Under the pieces are notes generated by a model. It saw nothing but the letters and a program-made list of their open reading frames with translations. It was not told where the DNA came from and ran no database searches. From Candidatus Bathyarchaeota archaeon (GTDB taxonomy: Archaea; Thermoproteota; Bathyarchaeia; Bathyarchaeales; UBA233): a stretch of DNA of 34,576 nucleotides. The stretch lies in assembly GCA_029907045.1 (NCBI GenBank), contig JARYMR010000002.1, forward strand, positions 1 through 34,576. Direction: 5' to 3'. How positions within the stretch are numbered: the first letter of the stretch is position 1; the number at the start of each line of letters is the position of its first letter. The position numbers and the translations under genes were made by a program. Below, piece after piece: positions 16,210-24,375 of this stretch.

Positions 16210-17187
16210 ATGAGTGAAATATATTCTTTTTGGGATGACAAAAAAATTAGATTACTTGTTCTAGTAGCAGTCATTGCGTTTTTCTTTTGGTGTTCGTATT
16301 GGTTTGTTGTTTCTGTGAGGGCTACTGCACAACTTATTGGAGAAAAGTCTTTCTTCATAGAGCAGACCAAGGTGGGATGGTGGACAGTTATATTCTATGC
16401 TACAGAAGTTACACCTTCGGCGGGCATAATTTTCCGCTGGTTAACGTCTGTGTTGGCGTTGTGCTCCGCTCTAATTTTCGTTAAAAAGGGAAAGCAATTT
16501 GCGCCCGTGGTTAAGCGAAAGGTTGGAGCGGCGTTGTTTTTAGAGGGGGCGAATTATCTGACCATGATTCCCGCTGTGCTTTCAGGGTTCACGTACCCTT
16601 TTATGGAAGATCTGTGGTATTATGGGGAAACCCCCGGAATTGTTGTTTTTATGCTTAACGGTTTGGCAACTCTGGCTATGGTGGTTCTTATTCCCTTATT
16701 CGTTTTTAAGCTTAGATCTGAAATAGTTCATGATTCTCCAAGCGGGGAAATTATCAAATGGGGCTGTTTTACAGGAGCTGTATACCTTTTTGTTTTTTGG
16801 TTTGTTTACTCTATGTCTTGGCTGGCTTCGCTTGTTCCTTGGAGTGCGAGAGCTCAGCCAGGTATAGAAATTCTTCTGAACCCTCTAGATTTAGCTAGTT
16901 TCTTGCTGACTGTGTTCTTTCTTTTGGTTGTTATGCTTTATGGGTGGATGACTTTGATTCCAGCTGCTAAAAAGCAGTCGCTGCCAAGCTTAAAACGTGT
17001 TGGTGTCACCATGACAGCTTTAGGAATATACTTTACTGCGATTCTGATTATATTCTTTCTTTTCGGAGGGTATCATGCGCATCCAACGATATGGATGGAG
17101 ATTTTGGGGCCTGGGCATAATCCTGACCTCTGGTGCGTAGCCTTAATTCCTTTAGGGCTTTACATTGCCCTTTCATCAAAGAGTTAA
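16210..17187 (+). CDS. Polytopic membrane protein, unknown function
   Basis: 325 residues with about seven or eight hydrophobic segments. The first, at ~15-37 (LLVLVAVIAFFFWCSYWFVV), is followed by an extracellular-type loop with FFIEQTKVGWWTV. Later loops contain VPWSARAQPGIEI and HAHPTIWMEILGPGHNP, which holds three histidines near the last membrane segment. I do not recognise the family. No transporter or enzyme signature is obvious. It lies downstream of the transglutaminase-like gene on the same strand and converges on the NosD-like gene, so it may share function with its upstream neighbour; this is only positional. Confidence 0.75.
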   Translation: MSEIYSFWDDKKIRLLVLVAVIAFFFWCSYWFVVSVRATAQLIGEKSFFIEQTKVGWWTVIFYATEVTPSAGIIFRWLTSVLALCSALIFVKKGKQFAPVVKRKVGAALFLEGANYLTMIPAVLSGFTYPFMEDLWYYGETPGIVVFMLNGLATLAMVVLIPLFVFKLRSEIVHDSPSGEIIKWGCFTGAVYLFVFWFVYSMSWLASLVPWSARAQPGIEILLNPLDLASFLLTVFFLLVVMLYGWMTLIPAAKKQSLPSLKRVGVTMTALGIYFTAILIIFFLFGGYHAHPTIWMEILGPGHNPDLWCVALIPLGLYIALSSKS

Positions 17188-17259
17188 TTTTTTGCTGAAT
17201 AGCGTATAATAACGTGTTTGTAAAACTGCTTTTTCCAATTATAAAATGTAGAAGGGAAT

Positions 17260-18426
17260 CTATGAAATTGGCTTTGTTAATGGATACATGTCCTGATTTT
17301 TTTCATCGATGATATAAGGCGTGTCGCCTATTCCGTCGTCATCAGCGTCTGGGCCGTTGTAGTCGCTCCAGTAGTTTCCTTCTTCACCGTCGTCCCATAT
17401 GTTTGTTGAATTTTGGATGTTTGCGTGATCTGTGTTGTCGATAAAGTTGTTGTGGTGGGTTGTGTTGTTGGAGGATTCGTCGAAGCTTATGCCTATATCA
17501 TTTTGTGTTATGTTGTTTAGTGTTATGAGATTTTGTGTTGAGTTAAGTATGTGAATGCCCTCGTGATTTTGGGTTATGCTGTTGTTGGAAATGGTGTCGT
17601 TGAGGGACGAGTAAAGGAAGATGCCTAACCTGCTGCTTGCCAAGGTGTTGTAGTAGATGGTGTTATTATTTGAGAACTTGAAGTATATGGTGAAGTTGGC
17701 GTTTGTTATTGTGTTTTTGGCTATAAAGTTGCCTGTGGAGTTGTTTAACCATATTCCGTAATTATTTTTTGAGATGTTGTTTGAATTTATGTCGTTGTGG
17801 GAGGCGGAAGTGAGCCATACACCGCAGTAGTTGTGTATTAACTCGTTGTTGGATATCACCGCGTTGGTGGTTGAGTCTAGATATATTCCGTAATCAAATC
17901 CCTCTATTTTCAAGTTAGTGACTGTTACATTCTGTCTATAGCTGAGGTCTATTCCTTTAGAGCCTATGGTTCCATTTCCTTTGAGAAAGTAGCCTGCGCC
18001 GTCTATTAGAATATTTTCCTTTAAGATTATTATTGGAAGTGTGACGTTATCTGTCAACTTGTAATAGTTTTCGTTCACTTTGGTGATGGGTGCTGTTGTA
18101 GGGTCAACTCTACCGTCTGGCCAGATGTATATGACTTGTGATGGAGATTCTGGGGTTTGTTGTGGGGAACCTTCTTGTCCGGTTGGGTTTGTGGTTGGTG
18201 GTTTGGTGTATTGCCACGCGACATAGATGCTGAGTGTTATGGTGAGTAGGCAGACTGCCAAAATAATTTTGCTTGTCCGCCATTTTTTAGAACTTTTTTC
18301 TGTGAGTTTTCTCTCCATCCTCGTTTGATGGGCTTCTATAGCCTTCTGGTATTTCATACGCTTCTGGCGTAGCCTGTCTTTCCAGCCTTTTTTCTTTCTG
18401 CTGCTTTTCTTGGTCATCTTTCTCAC
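17260..18426 (-). CDS. NosD-like right-handed beta-helix protein with N-terminal anchor
   Basis: 388 residues from GTG at 18426; an ATG three codons later (18417) is an alternative. The first ~50 residues are very basic and helical (KKSSRKKKGWKDRLRQKRMK), followed by a single membrane segment (~52-71, ILAVCLLTITLSIYVAW). A Pro/Gln/Ser/Thr linker leads to NosD/CASH-type repeats of about 22-24 residues, such as NAVISNNELIHNYCGVWL and NTITNANFTIYF, building a parallel beta-helix outside the cell. The C-terminus has the DADDDGIGDTPYI calcium-loop-like motif common in archaeal NosD proteins. Such proteins bind or process surface carbohydrates. The Asn-rich repeats make this stretch T/G-rich on the plus strand. 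Confidence 0.85.
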   Translation of the reverse strand: MRKMTKKSSRKKKGWKDRLRQKRMKYQKAIEAHQTRMERKLTEKSSKKWRTSKIILAVCLLTITLSIYVAWQYTKPPTTNPTGQEGSPQQTPESPSQVIYIWPDGRVDPTTAPITKVNENYYKLTDNVTLPIIILKENILIDGAGYFLKGNGTIGSKGIDLSYRQNVTVTNLKIEGFDYGIYLDSTTNAVISNNELIHNYCGVWLTSASHNDINSNNISKNNYGIWLNNSTGNFIAKNTITNANFTIYFKFSNNNTIYYNTLASSRLGIFLYSSLNDTISNNSITQNHEGIHILNSTQNLITLNNITQNDIGISFDESSNNTTHHNNFIDNTDHANIQNSTNIWDDGEEGNYWSDYNGPDADDDGIGDTPYIIDEKNQDMYPLTKPIS

Positions 18427-18490
18427 TGCATTGAATCTTCAGCTAGTTTTAGAATCTTCGAAATCTTTTGAAGCAACAAAAGTAATAAAT

Positions 18491-18500
18491 CTTTATATAG
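18491..18500 (-). promoter_or_regulatory. Probable TATA box for the NosD-like gene
   Basis: Read on the minus strand this is ctatataaag, about 65-75 bases before the start of the NosD-like gene. It is near-palindromic and could serve either direction. Confidence 0.4.
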
Positions 18501-18575
18501 GTTCCTAAATTGTTAATTTTTTTGCTTTCAGCATCTTACATAGATTATGTTGGATAGCACTTAATTAAGCAAAAA

Positions 18576-18583
18576 TTATATAT
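18576..18583 (+). promoter_or_regulatory. Probable TATA box for beta-propeller copy 2
   Basis: ttatatat lies about 45 bases before ATG 18627. A start of transcription ~25 bases downstream would leave a short leader that contains the ribosome-binding site at 18615-18620. Confidence 0.45.
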
Positions 18584-18614
18584 GTGCATAATGATTCAAT
18601 GTAAAGAGAATGTT

Positions 18615-18620
18615 GGAGGA
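18615..18620 (+). promoter_or_regulatory. Ribosome-binding site fixing the start at 18627
   Basis: GGAGGA sits six bases before ATG 18627. It lies inside the longer reading frame that opens at ATG 18582, so the longer start is unlikely. Confidence 0.7.
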
Positions 18621-18626
18621 AAAATT

Positions 18627-21122
18627 ATGAAATTTGGAGTAAAGGCTTTGACTTGTCTTTTAGCGTTAACCGTTATCTTTGGAATCATGGCCTTACCAGT
18701 CTCTGGGCAAGAGGCTCAAACCGTGAAGACATATGCCTATATTAACGCTATTCCAAATCCTGTTGGGGTTAACCAGGAAGTACTGCTTCACGTGGGGATA
18801 ACGATGCCATTACTCAGCGCTGAGATGGGCTGGGAGAATCTTGAGGTGATCATTACAAAGCCCGACGATACAACAGAAAAAATCACCGGTATAAGAACCG
18901 ACTCCACTGGTGGAACAGGCAAAACATACATACCTAAAAAAGCAGGCAACTATACCTTGAAGACCCACTTTCCTCAACAAGTGACTACAGAAACCAAAAT
19001 TGCCGGAAGCTTTGAGGTGGGAGTATACCCGCCGGGAACAGTTATGCTTGAAAGTTACAGCGATCCCATAACCCTTGTTGTAACAGAGGAGCCTGTACCC
19101 GGTTATCCAGGTTTTCCGCTGCCCCAGGAATATTGGACTCGCCCAATAGACTCGCAAATCAGGGAATGGCACAGCGTAGCGGGAAACTGGTTAGATTCAA
19201 GCCCTAGAAAACCAGTATTTGTCATAGGCAACGATTATGCTCCTGAGTCTCCCCACATACTTTGGGCGAGACCTCTAACCACAGGAGGACTTGTTGGCGA
19301 CCCTCTGGGTGAGCATGGATTCGAAATTGGAGACGCTTATGAAGGTAAATGGAGAAGCAGAATCATACTTGCTGGAAGACTATACTATCAGGATGGAGCC
19401 GCTAACGAGCTATGGCAGAGGGTTGTTTGCGTTGATCTTCACACAGGCGAAGAGATATGGCGAAAAACGTTTCTTGATAATAGAACTATCGCCTTTGGTC
19501 AAGTGATGTATTGGGACACAATGAACTACCATGGAGTTTACGACTACTTGTGGGTGGTGGTTGGCACCACATGGCACGCTTTTGACGCATTCACTGGAGA
19601 TTGGGTGTTTGCCATAGAAAATGCGCCTATATCCAGTGGCGAATTATCCTGGGGTGTTCCAGATAGATTAAAGTTCGGTCCTAAGGGTGAAATACTAGTT
19701 TATACTATAAACCTTCAACGCGGCTGGATGACCTTATGGAATTCATCACACATATCCTCGTTGAGGGGCCTAGGGTTTTATTCGCATTCTTGGAGACCTT
19801 ACGGAAAAGTCGTTAATGGAACAGAAGGCTATATGTGGAACAAGACAATAGATAAGCTGCCCGGAAGTATCCATCAATACTTTGGGCTGGATAGGGTTGT
19901 AGGCGGTCTATTAACCAGAACACAAGTAGTTTTGTGGGGTATAAGCCTTAAGCCAGGAGAAGAAGGAACGCTGCTATATAACGAAACTTGGACCCCACCA
20001 GCCGAATGGGAAGAGGGCGACCTTACACCAGAATTTAATATTGCCAGCGCTGAATACGGCGTCTATGTGATACGCACAAAAGAGAACAGGCAATACTATG
20101 GCTTTAGCACTAAAACGGGCAAAAAACTATGGGGACCAACACCTTCAGAGCATTACCTAAACTTTTACGGATGGATGATTGTTCCACTGGCAGGAGAACG
20201 TGCACCACTAATAGCTTATGGAAGGTTATACTCGACAGGCGTTTCTGGAATAGTCTACTGCTACAATGTCACAACCGGCGAACTACTGTGGACATATAGG
20301 GCACACGACCCATACCATGAAACACTATGGAGCACTGATTGGTGGCTCCACCCACTATTCATCACCGACGGAAAAATCTACTTCGGCTCCATGGAACACT
20401 CACCCATCGATCCTAAACCGCGAGGAGCACCATTCATATGCCTAAACGCAACAACCGGCGACGAAATCTTCAGAGTTGACGGCTTAATCCGCCAAACATG
20501 GTGGGGTGGAATGGCAATAATCGGCGACAGCATAATAGCCACAATGGACACATACGACCAACGAGTATACGCCATAGGCAAAGGCCCAAGTGCAACAACT
20601 GTTACAGCCCCAGACACGGGAATACCCGTAGGCACCAGCATCGTCATAAGAGGCACGGTAATGGATGTTTCCCCAAGCACAACGGATCCCGCCATCCAAA
20701 TGAGATTTCCGAATGGTGTTCCAGCAGTATCCGACGAGTCTATGGGTGACTGGATGCTTTATGTGTATAAGCAGTTCCCAAGGCCAACTGACGCCCAAGG
20801 TGTGTGGGTTAAGCTTGACGCCATAAACGTTTACACAGGCGAAGTTTTAGACATTGGTGGAACCCACACAGACTCCGCGGGAATGTTTACGGTAGCATGG
20901 GCCCCGCCAAAAGAAGGGTTATGGACAATACTGGCTACATTCCCAGGATCAAACTCATACTATCCATCCTTCGCAGAAACAAGCATAGCAGTAACCGGAG
21001 CGCCAGCAGCACCAGCAGCACCAGCCTACACAACACTGGACCTAGCCATAATGGTGGCAGTCATCATAGCAATAGTAATAGGGATCTACAGCATCTACGA
21101 CCACAGAAAATTTAGGAAATAA
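18627..21122 (+). CDS. Secreted, membrane-anchored PQQ-like beta-propeller protein (copy 2)
   Basis: 831 residues from ATG 18627, chosen for its GGAGGA site and because it begins directly with a signal peptide (MKFGVKALTCLLALTVIFGI). The domain order matches copy 1: Ig-like domain with NPVGVNQEV, PQQ-like blades (CVDLHTGEEIWRKTF, CYNVTTGELLWTYR, CLNATTGDEIFRVDG), second Ig-like domain, APAAPAAPA linker, and a C-terminal anchor ending in HRKFRK. The two proteins are recognisably similar throughout and almost identical over their last Ig-like region, where the DNA is also nearly identical. Likely an external scaffold or binding protein. Like copy 1 it is followed by a polytopic membrane protein, so the pair may have been duplicated as a unit or assembled twice. 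Confidence 0.9.
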   Translation: MKFGVKALTCLLALTVIFGIMALPVSGQEAQTVKTYAYINAIPNPVGVNQEVLLHVGITMPLLSAEMGWENLEVIITKPDDTTEKITGIRTDSTGGTGKTYIPKKAGNYTLKTHFPQQVTTETKIAGSFEVGVYPPGTVMLESYSDPITLVVTEEPVPGYPGFPLPQEYWTRPIDSQIREWHSVAGNWLDSSPRKPVFVIGNDYAPESPHILWARPLTTGGLVGDPLGEHGFEIGDAYEGKWRSRIILAGRLYYQDGAANELWQRVVCVDLHTGEEIWRKTFLDNRTIAFGQVMYWDTMNYHGVYDYLWVVVGTTWHAFDAFTGDWVFAIENAPISSGELSWGVPDRLKFGPKGEILVYTINLQRGWMTLWNSSHISSLRGLGFYSHSWRPYGKVVNGTEGYMWNKTIDKLPGSIHQYFGLDRVVGGLLTRTQVVLWGISLKPGEEGTLLYNETWTPPAEWEEGDLTPEFNIASAEYGVYVIRTKENRQYYGFSTKTGKKLWGPTPSEHYLNFYGWMIVPLAGERAPLIAYGRLYSTGVSGIVYCYNVTTGELLWTYRAHDPYHETLWSTDWWLHPLFITDGKIYFGSMEHSPIDPKPRGAPFICLNATTGDEIFRVDGLIRQTWWGGMAIIGDSIIATMDTYDQRVYAIGKGPSATTVTAPDTGIPVGTSIVIRGTVMDVSPSTTDPAIQMRFPNGVPAVSDESMGDWMLYVYKQFPRPTDAQGVWVKLDAINVYTGEVLDIGGTHTDSAGMFTVAWAPPKEGLWTILATFPGSNSYYPSFAETSIAVTGAPAAPAAPAYTTLDLAIMVAVIIAIVIGIYSIYDHRKFRK
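20805..21052 (+). repeat. Near-identical 248-bp tract shared with 9142-9389 (copy B)
   Basis: Partner of the tract in beta-propeller copy 1. Both borders are sharp: just upstream, synonymous differences are frequent, and from 21053 the membrane-anchor codons diverge again. Confidence 0.9.
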
Positions 21123-21135
21123 ACTCTCTCCCCCA

Positions 21136-21148
21136 TTTTCTCTTTTTC
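21136..21148 (+). terminator. Possible poly-T terminator after beta-propeller copy 2
   Basis: Two T-runs (21136-21139 and 21143-21147) in a pyrimidine-rich stretch just after the stop. Confidence 0.35.
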
Positions 21149-21231
21149 AAGTTTACATGATGGCGAATTCATCCTTTCAACCATGATCGCGTAGAAAATT
21201 ATAAATGCCCACTCCCAATAAAATCAGAACT

Positions 21232-21236
21232 GGTGA
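21232..21236 (+). promoter_or_regulatory. Ribosome-binding site fixing the start at 21244
   Basis: GGTGA is seven bases before ATG 21244. The in-frame ATG at 21205 lacks such a site and would put GGTGA inside the coding region. Confidence 0.6.
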
Positions 21237-21243
21237 AAAATTA

Positions 21244-21855
21244 ATGACTTCAGAAAGTGAAAAACTGAAAATAAGCGACTTCATCTATGGATTAATAGTT
21301 CCAGCAATCATCGGCCTCCTGATAATAGCTTGGCCAACAGTTGTAGCGCCCGCCCTTATAGGCATAGATCCCTCATACACCCTAAACGCGATATTAGTAG
21401 ACGGTTTCCTAGAAGCCATAATGATAATAGCCATACCCATGCTCTTTGGCTTACTCTGGAACCGATGGGCAGGAGGAGTATCCGGATTCCTCCTAGGAAG
21501 CCTCTACGCTTTATACTGGAGCGTCCAATACGTCACTTACCAACTTCCCCCAACAGACATAAGCTTAATGGGATACATATTAAGTGGCATGCTAATAGGC
21601 TACGTTGCAGGAGCCCTCAGCAAAGGATCCTTCGCCTTCATCAGAATGGTTATAGCCGGCATCATCTCAGCAATAGTGGGCTGGTGCTTCTACGTGGCGG
21701 CAGGAATGCTATCACCAATCCCAGGGACAATATCAACCCTAGACCCATACACAATATTCATAACACTGACACCCCGAATAGTCTACGGCATCATAATCCC
21801 AATAATTGTCAAAGTCTTCACATGGTACGGCGTAATTCCAAGACGAATGAGCTGA
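21244..21855 (+). CDS. Polytopic membrane protein, possibly S-component-like
   Basis: 203 residues from ATG 21244, about six hydrophobic segments. The first, ~13-32, reads LIVPAIIGLLIIAWPTVVA. A glycine-rich RWAGGVSGFLLGSLYALYW segment loosely recalls ECF S-components but is not diagnostic. It follows beta-propeller copy 2, as the S-component-like gene at 9500 follows copy 1, which suggests a functional link between propeller and membrane protein. The two membrane proteins do not align obviously to me. Function unknown. Confidence 0.7.
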   Translation: MTSESEKLKISDFIYGLIVPAIIGLLIIAWPTVVAPALIGIDPSYTLNAILVDGFLEAIMIIAIPMLFGLLWNRWAGGVSGFLLGSLYALYWSVQYVTYQLPPTDISLMGYILSGMLIGYVAGALSKGSFAFIRMVIAGIISAIVGWCFYVAAGMLSPIPGTISTLDPYTIFITLTPRIVYGIIIPIIVKVFTWYGVIPRRMS

Positions 21856-21872
21856 AAACCTGAACCCACTTC

Positions 21873-21878
21873 TTTTTT
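21873..21878 (+). terminator. Possible poly-T terminator
   Basis: Six T in a row 18 bases after the stop of the membrane-protein gene, before a new AT-rich promoter-like stretch near 21905-21917. Confidence 0.35.
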
Positions 21879-21946
21879 ACACATTCTGGGTAAATTCTGA
21901 ATAAAACATAAATAAAAGGCGCGCTCACTAACCATGGGGCAAATGA

Positions 21947-22726
21947 ATGAGAAAAAACTCAAAATTAACGATCATCTGCCTTTCAGTCCTACTTTTTACA
22001 ATACTAAGCCAAACCTTAGCTCAAGCCTCCAGCTCTGAAACCTTTAAAGCCGGAGTATCACCCGGCGACACCTTCCTATACACTTTTAACGTATTCTGGA
22101 AACCCCAAACTCCAGACCAAGCACCCCCACCAAATGTTATGGAGCTAAATAACACTGAATGGGTTAAAATCACAGTTCACGAGACTACTGGGCCAATAGT
22201 AACTATGAACATGACCACACATTTTAAGAACGGAACAGAGACCAATGCACAGATCTGGGTAAATCTACTCAACGGAGAAGGCAACGGATTCGGATACATT
22301 ATTGCTCCAAACCTCAAGTCTAACCAACTCGCATACCATATGGGAATGGATTCAGGATACTCCTTCCTTCTAAAAGAGGAGCTTGTGAAAAACTACACCT
22401 TCGGCGAGAGGACCGTGCTCCACGCCTTAGTTAACAACACCAGCTCAGACGAATACGTTCTCATCTCCCACGACATGTACTTCGATAAAGAGACGGGCGC
22501 GATGCTCGAATGGCATATTACGCAAGTTCCCAAACGTGCTCCAGAAGCGAACATATCGCTGGTTTGGAAAATTATAGAATTCCACGTAACCTCCGAAGGC
22601 ACCTACACAGATCAAAATCCTTCCTCCATCCAAGGAATCCTAACCCTAGCAACAGTTGCAACAATAGCATTGTTAGCCATAGCAATCCTCGCCTACAAAC
22701 GAAAAAAACGTAAGCGCAGAAGCTAG
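21947..22726 (+). CDS. Secreted protein with C-terminal membrane anchor, unknown function
   Basis: 259 residues. A signal peptide (residues ~5-28, SKLTIICLSVLLFTILSQTL) is followed by a beta-rich extracellular region of about 190 residues. This has several N-glycosylation sequons (for example NNT, NMT, NYT, NNTSS) and the segment GVSPGDTFLYTF. That region resembles lipoprotein-like or chaperone-like beta domains common in archaeal surface proteins, but I cannot name the family. The C-terminus has one membrane segment (~228-249) and a very basic cytoplasmic tail (KRKKRKRRS). It probably sits on the cell surface, as do the neighbouring beta-propeller proteins. An AT-rich TATA-like stretch near 21905-21915 suggests its own promoter. 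Confidence 0.75.
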   Translation: MRKNSKLTIICLSVLLFTILSQTLAQASSSETFKAGVSPGDTFLYTFNVFWKPQTPDQAPPPNVMELNNTEWVKITVHETTGPIVTMNMTTHFKNGTETNAQIWVNLLNGEGNGFGYIIAPNLKSNQLAYHMGMDSGYSFLLKEELVKNYTFGERTVLHALVNNTSSDEYVLISHDMYFDKETGAMLEWHITQVPKRAPEANISLVWKIIEFHVTSEGTYTDQNPSSIQGILTLATVATIALLAIAILAYKRKKRKRRS

Positions 22727-22795
22727 AATAGGCTTTGCTCCAACCTTGCTTAGCATTAGGGAAGTCGCATGTGTAAGCCTTTCATTTAGCGACAT

Positions 22796-22805
22796 CCTTT
22801 TAAGG
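22796..22805 (+). promoter_or_regulatory. Probable TATA box for the radical SAM gene at 22838
   Basis: ccttttaagg lies about 35 bases before ATG 22838, leaving a short leader with the AAGG-type ribosome-binding site. Confidence 0.45.
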
Positions 22806-22837
22806 TTTAAACAGCCTATTTTGGAAAGGCTGATAGA

Positions 22838-24217
22838 ATGGTTAACGCAGCACTAATTAATCCTCCACTTTTAAAAGAGAGGTACCGCCATCAACCATAT
22901 CTTCCAATAGGTCTAGCCTACTTAGCAGCGGTTTTAGAGGCTGATGGGCATCAAGTCACCGTAATTGACTGCCCAACACTAAATATCACCCATTCAAAAT
23001 TGAAGGATAAACTGGAACAATTGAATCCGAATCTTGTAGGAATAACAGCTATGACTCCAACCATTGAGTCAGCGTTAATTTGTGCGGAAAAAGCAAAGGA
23101 AGCTTGTCGGGAATCGCTTGTAGTTCTCGGCGGGCCCCATGCAACCTTCATGGACAAGGAGATTCTCTCGGAAACCCCCAACATCGACATTATTGTACGT
23201 GGAGAGGGGGAGCAAACATTGAGAGAAATAGCCCATGCTTTAGAGGGAAAAATGGAAATACACAAAATTGCGGGAATCTCTATAAGAAGAAATGGGAAAA
23301 TTTTCCAAACGTCAAACAGACAGTTAATCGAGGACCTTGAGCGTCTACCACGCCCATCTTTTAAACATTTCCCCATTGAAAAATACAGAGTTTTCGGTAG
23401 AAAAATAATGCCAATAATGACAAGTAGAGGATGCCCATTCCAATGCTCATTTTGCGTAACTTCTAGAATTTTCGGGAAAAACGTTAGAATGAGGAGCCCT
23501 AAACACATAGTTGATGAACTGGAATGGTTAAAGGGTGAGTATGGGGCTGAAGCCTACAGCTTCTATGATGACACATTCACGTTTGACATAGGTAGGGCTC
23601 AGAAAATATGCGAGGAAATGATAAAAAGAAAGGTTAACTTACCATGGGACTGCCAGACAAGAGCCGACAAAATCTCCCGCGAACTCCTAGTTAGCATGAA
23701 AAAAGCTCGCTGCGAAGTTATAACAATGGGAGTGGAGTCAGCATCCACAAATATTCTAAAGTTAATAGGTAAAGGAACAACTCCTGAACAAAACAGAAAG
23801 GCTATAGAAATGATTAAAGAAGCAGGAATCTCGGTTGTTGTTTCGCTTATAATAGGTTATCCTGAAGAAAAACTAGAAGATATAAAACGTACATTAGATT
23901 TTGTAGCTAAGGTTAAACCAGATGACGTTTATATATGCATAGCAACCCCGTATCCAGGAACAAAGCTTTACAATCTCATAAAGGATAAAGGGTGGAAAAT
24001 GTCGCCAGACTGGAGTCAATATGACACATTAACCCCAGTTTTCGAAAATCCACTGATACCTGGAGAAAAACTACTAGAAGTTAGAGAGAACTTTTACCAC
24101 AAGTTCTATTCGCCAGCATATGTACTACGCCAAACATTTAGAGGAGGCTTCTACAACCGAATACTTGCAAGAGTTGCATTAAACCACATTTTTTGGAGAA
24201 TAAAATCCCTTTTCTGA
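22838..24217 (+). CDS. B12-binding-domain radical SAM protein (fourth of five)
   Basis: 459 residues from ATG 22838. The cobalamin-binding domain starts MVNAALINPPLLKERYRHQ, with the loop LGGPHATFMD. The radical SAM cluster motif RGCPFQCSFC holds C199, C203 and C206, followed by VTSRIFGKNVR. Later family segments are DDTFTFD, TRADKIS, MGVESAS and IATPYPGTKLY. It resembles the genes at 11938 and 28223 in domain layout and length but is less close to either than they are to each other. It has its own probable promoter, and a 158-base gap separates it from the SPASM radical SAM gene. Substrate unknown. Confidence 0.9.
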   Translation: MVNAALINPPLLKERYRHQPYLPIGLAYLAAVLEADGHQVTVIDCPTLNITHSKLKDKLEQLNPNLVGITAMTPTIESALICAEKAKEACRESLVVLGGPHATFMDKEILSETPNIDIIVRGEGEQTLREIAHALEGKMEIHKIAGISIRRNGKIFQTSNRQLIEDLERLPRPSFKHFPIEKYRVFGRKIMPIMTSRGCPFQCSFCVTSRIFGKNVRMRSPKHIVDELEWLKGEYGAEAYSFYDDTFTFDIGRAQKICEEMIKRKVNLPWDCQTRADKISRELLVSMKKARCEVITMGVESASTNILKLIGKGTTPEQNRKAIEMIKEAGISVVVSLIIGYPEEKLEDIKRTLDFVAKVKPDDVYICIATPYPGTKLYNLIKDKGWKMSPDWSQYDTLTPVFENPLIPGEKLLEVRENFYHKFYSPAYVLRQTFRGGFYNRILARVALNHIFWRIKSLF

Positions 24218-24375
24218 AATGTTCAGAAGAAGATCCTGAGAAAATAGAGGGAGTAACAGTCCTCGCAATAATTGGGATGCGTGACTATTACAAATTATAA
24301 GAAATATTTGATAAAGGCAGTTCAAGGTTGCAAACTTTATTAAAGAGGAGCAAAAATAGCTAGTGGAGATCCTAT

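Noticed and set aside
17400..17950. Repetitive T/G-rich sequence that could be mistaken for a repeat array
   Set aside because: The periodicity comes from Asn-rich NosD repeats on the minus strand; the units vary in sequence, and there are no identical repeats with spacers, so it is not a CRISPR.
18582..18626. Upstream in-frame extension of the second propeller gene
   Set aside because: The extension contains the GGAGGA ribosome-binding site of the real start at 18627 and would place a polar segment before the signal peptide.
21330..21863. Plus-strand open frame overlapping the membrane protein at 21244 in another frame
   Set aside because: Its product is rich in Arg, His, Asn and Pro, the usual out-of-frame reading of a hydrophobic membrane protein.
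22951..23508. Long minus-strand open frame (185 codons) inside the radical SAM gene at 22838
   Set aside because: It is antisense to the cobalamin domain and cluster motif of a clear gene; the composition reflects the opposite strand.
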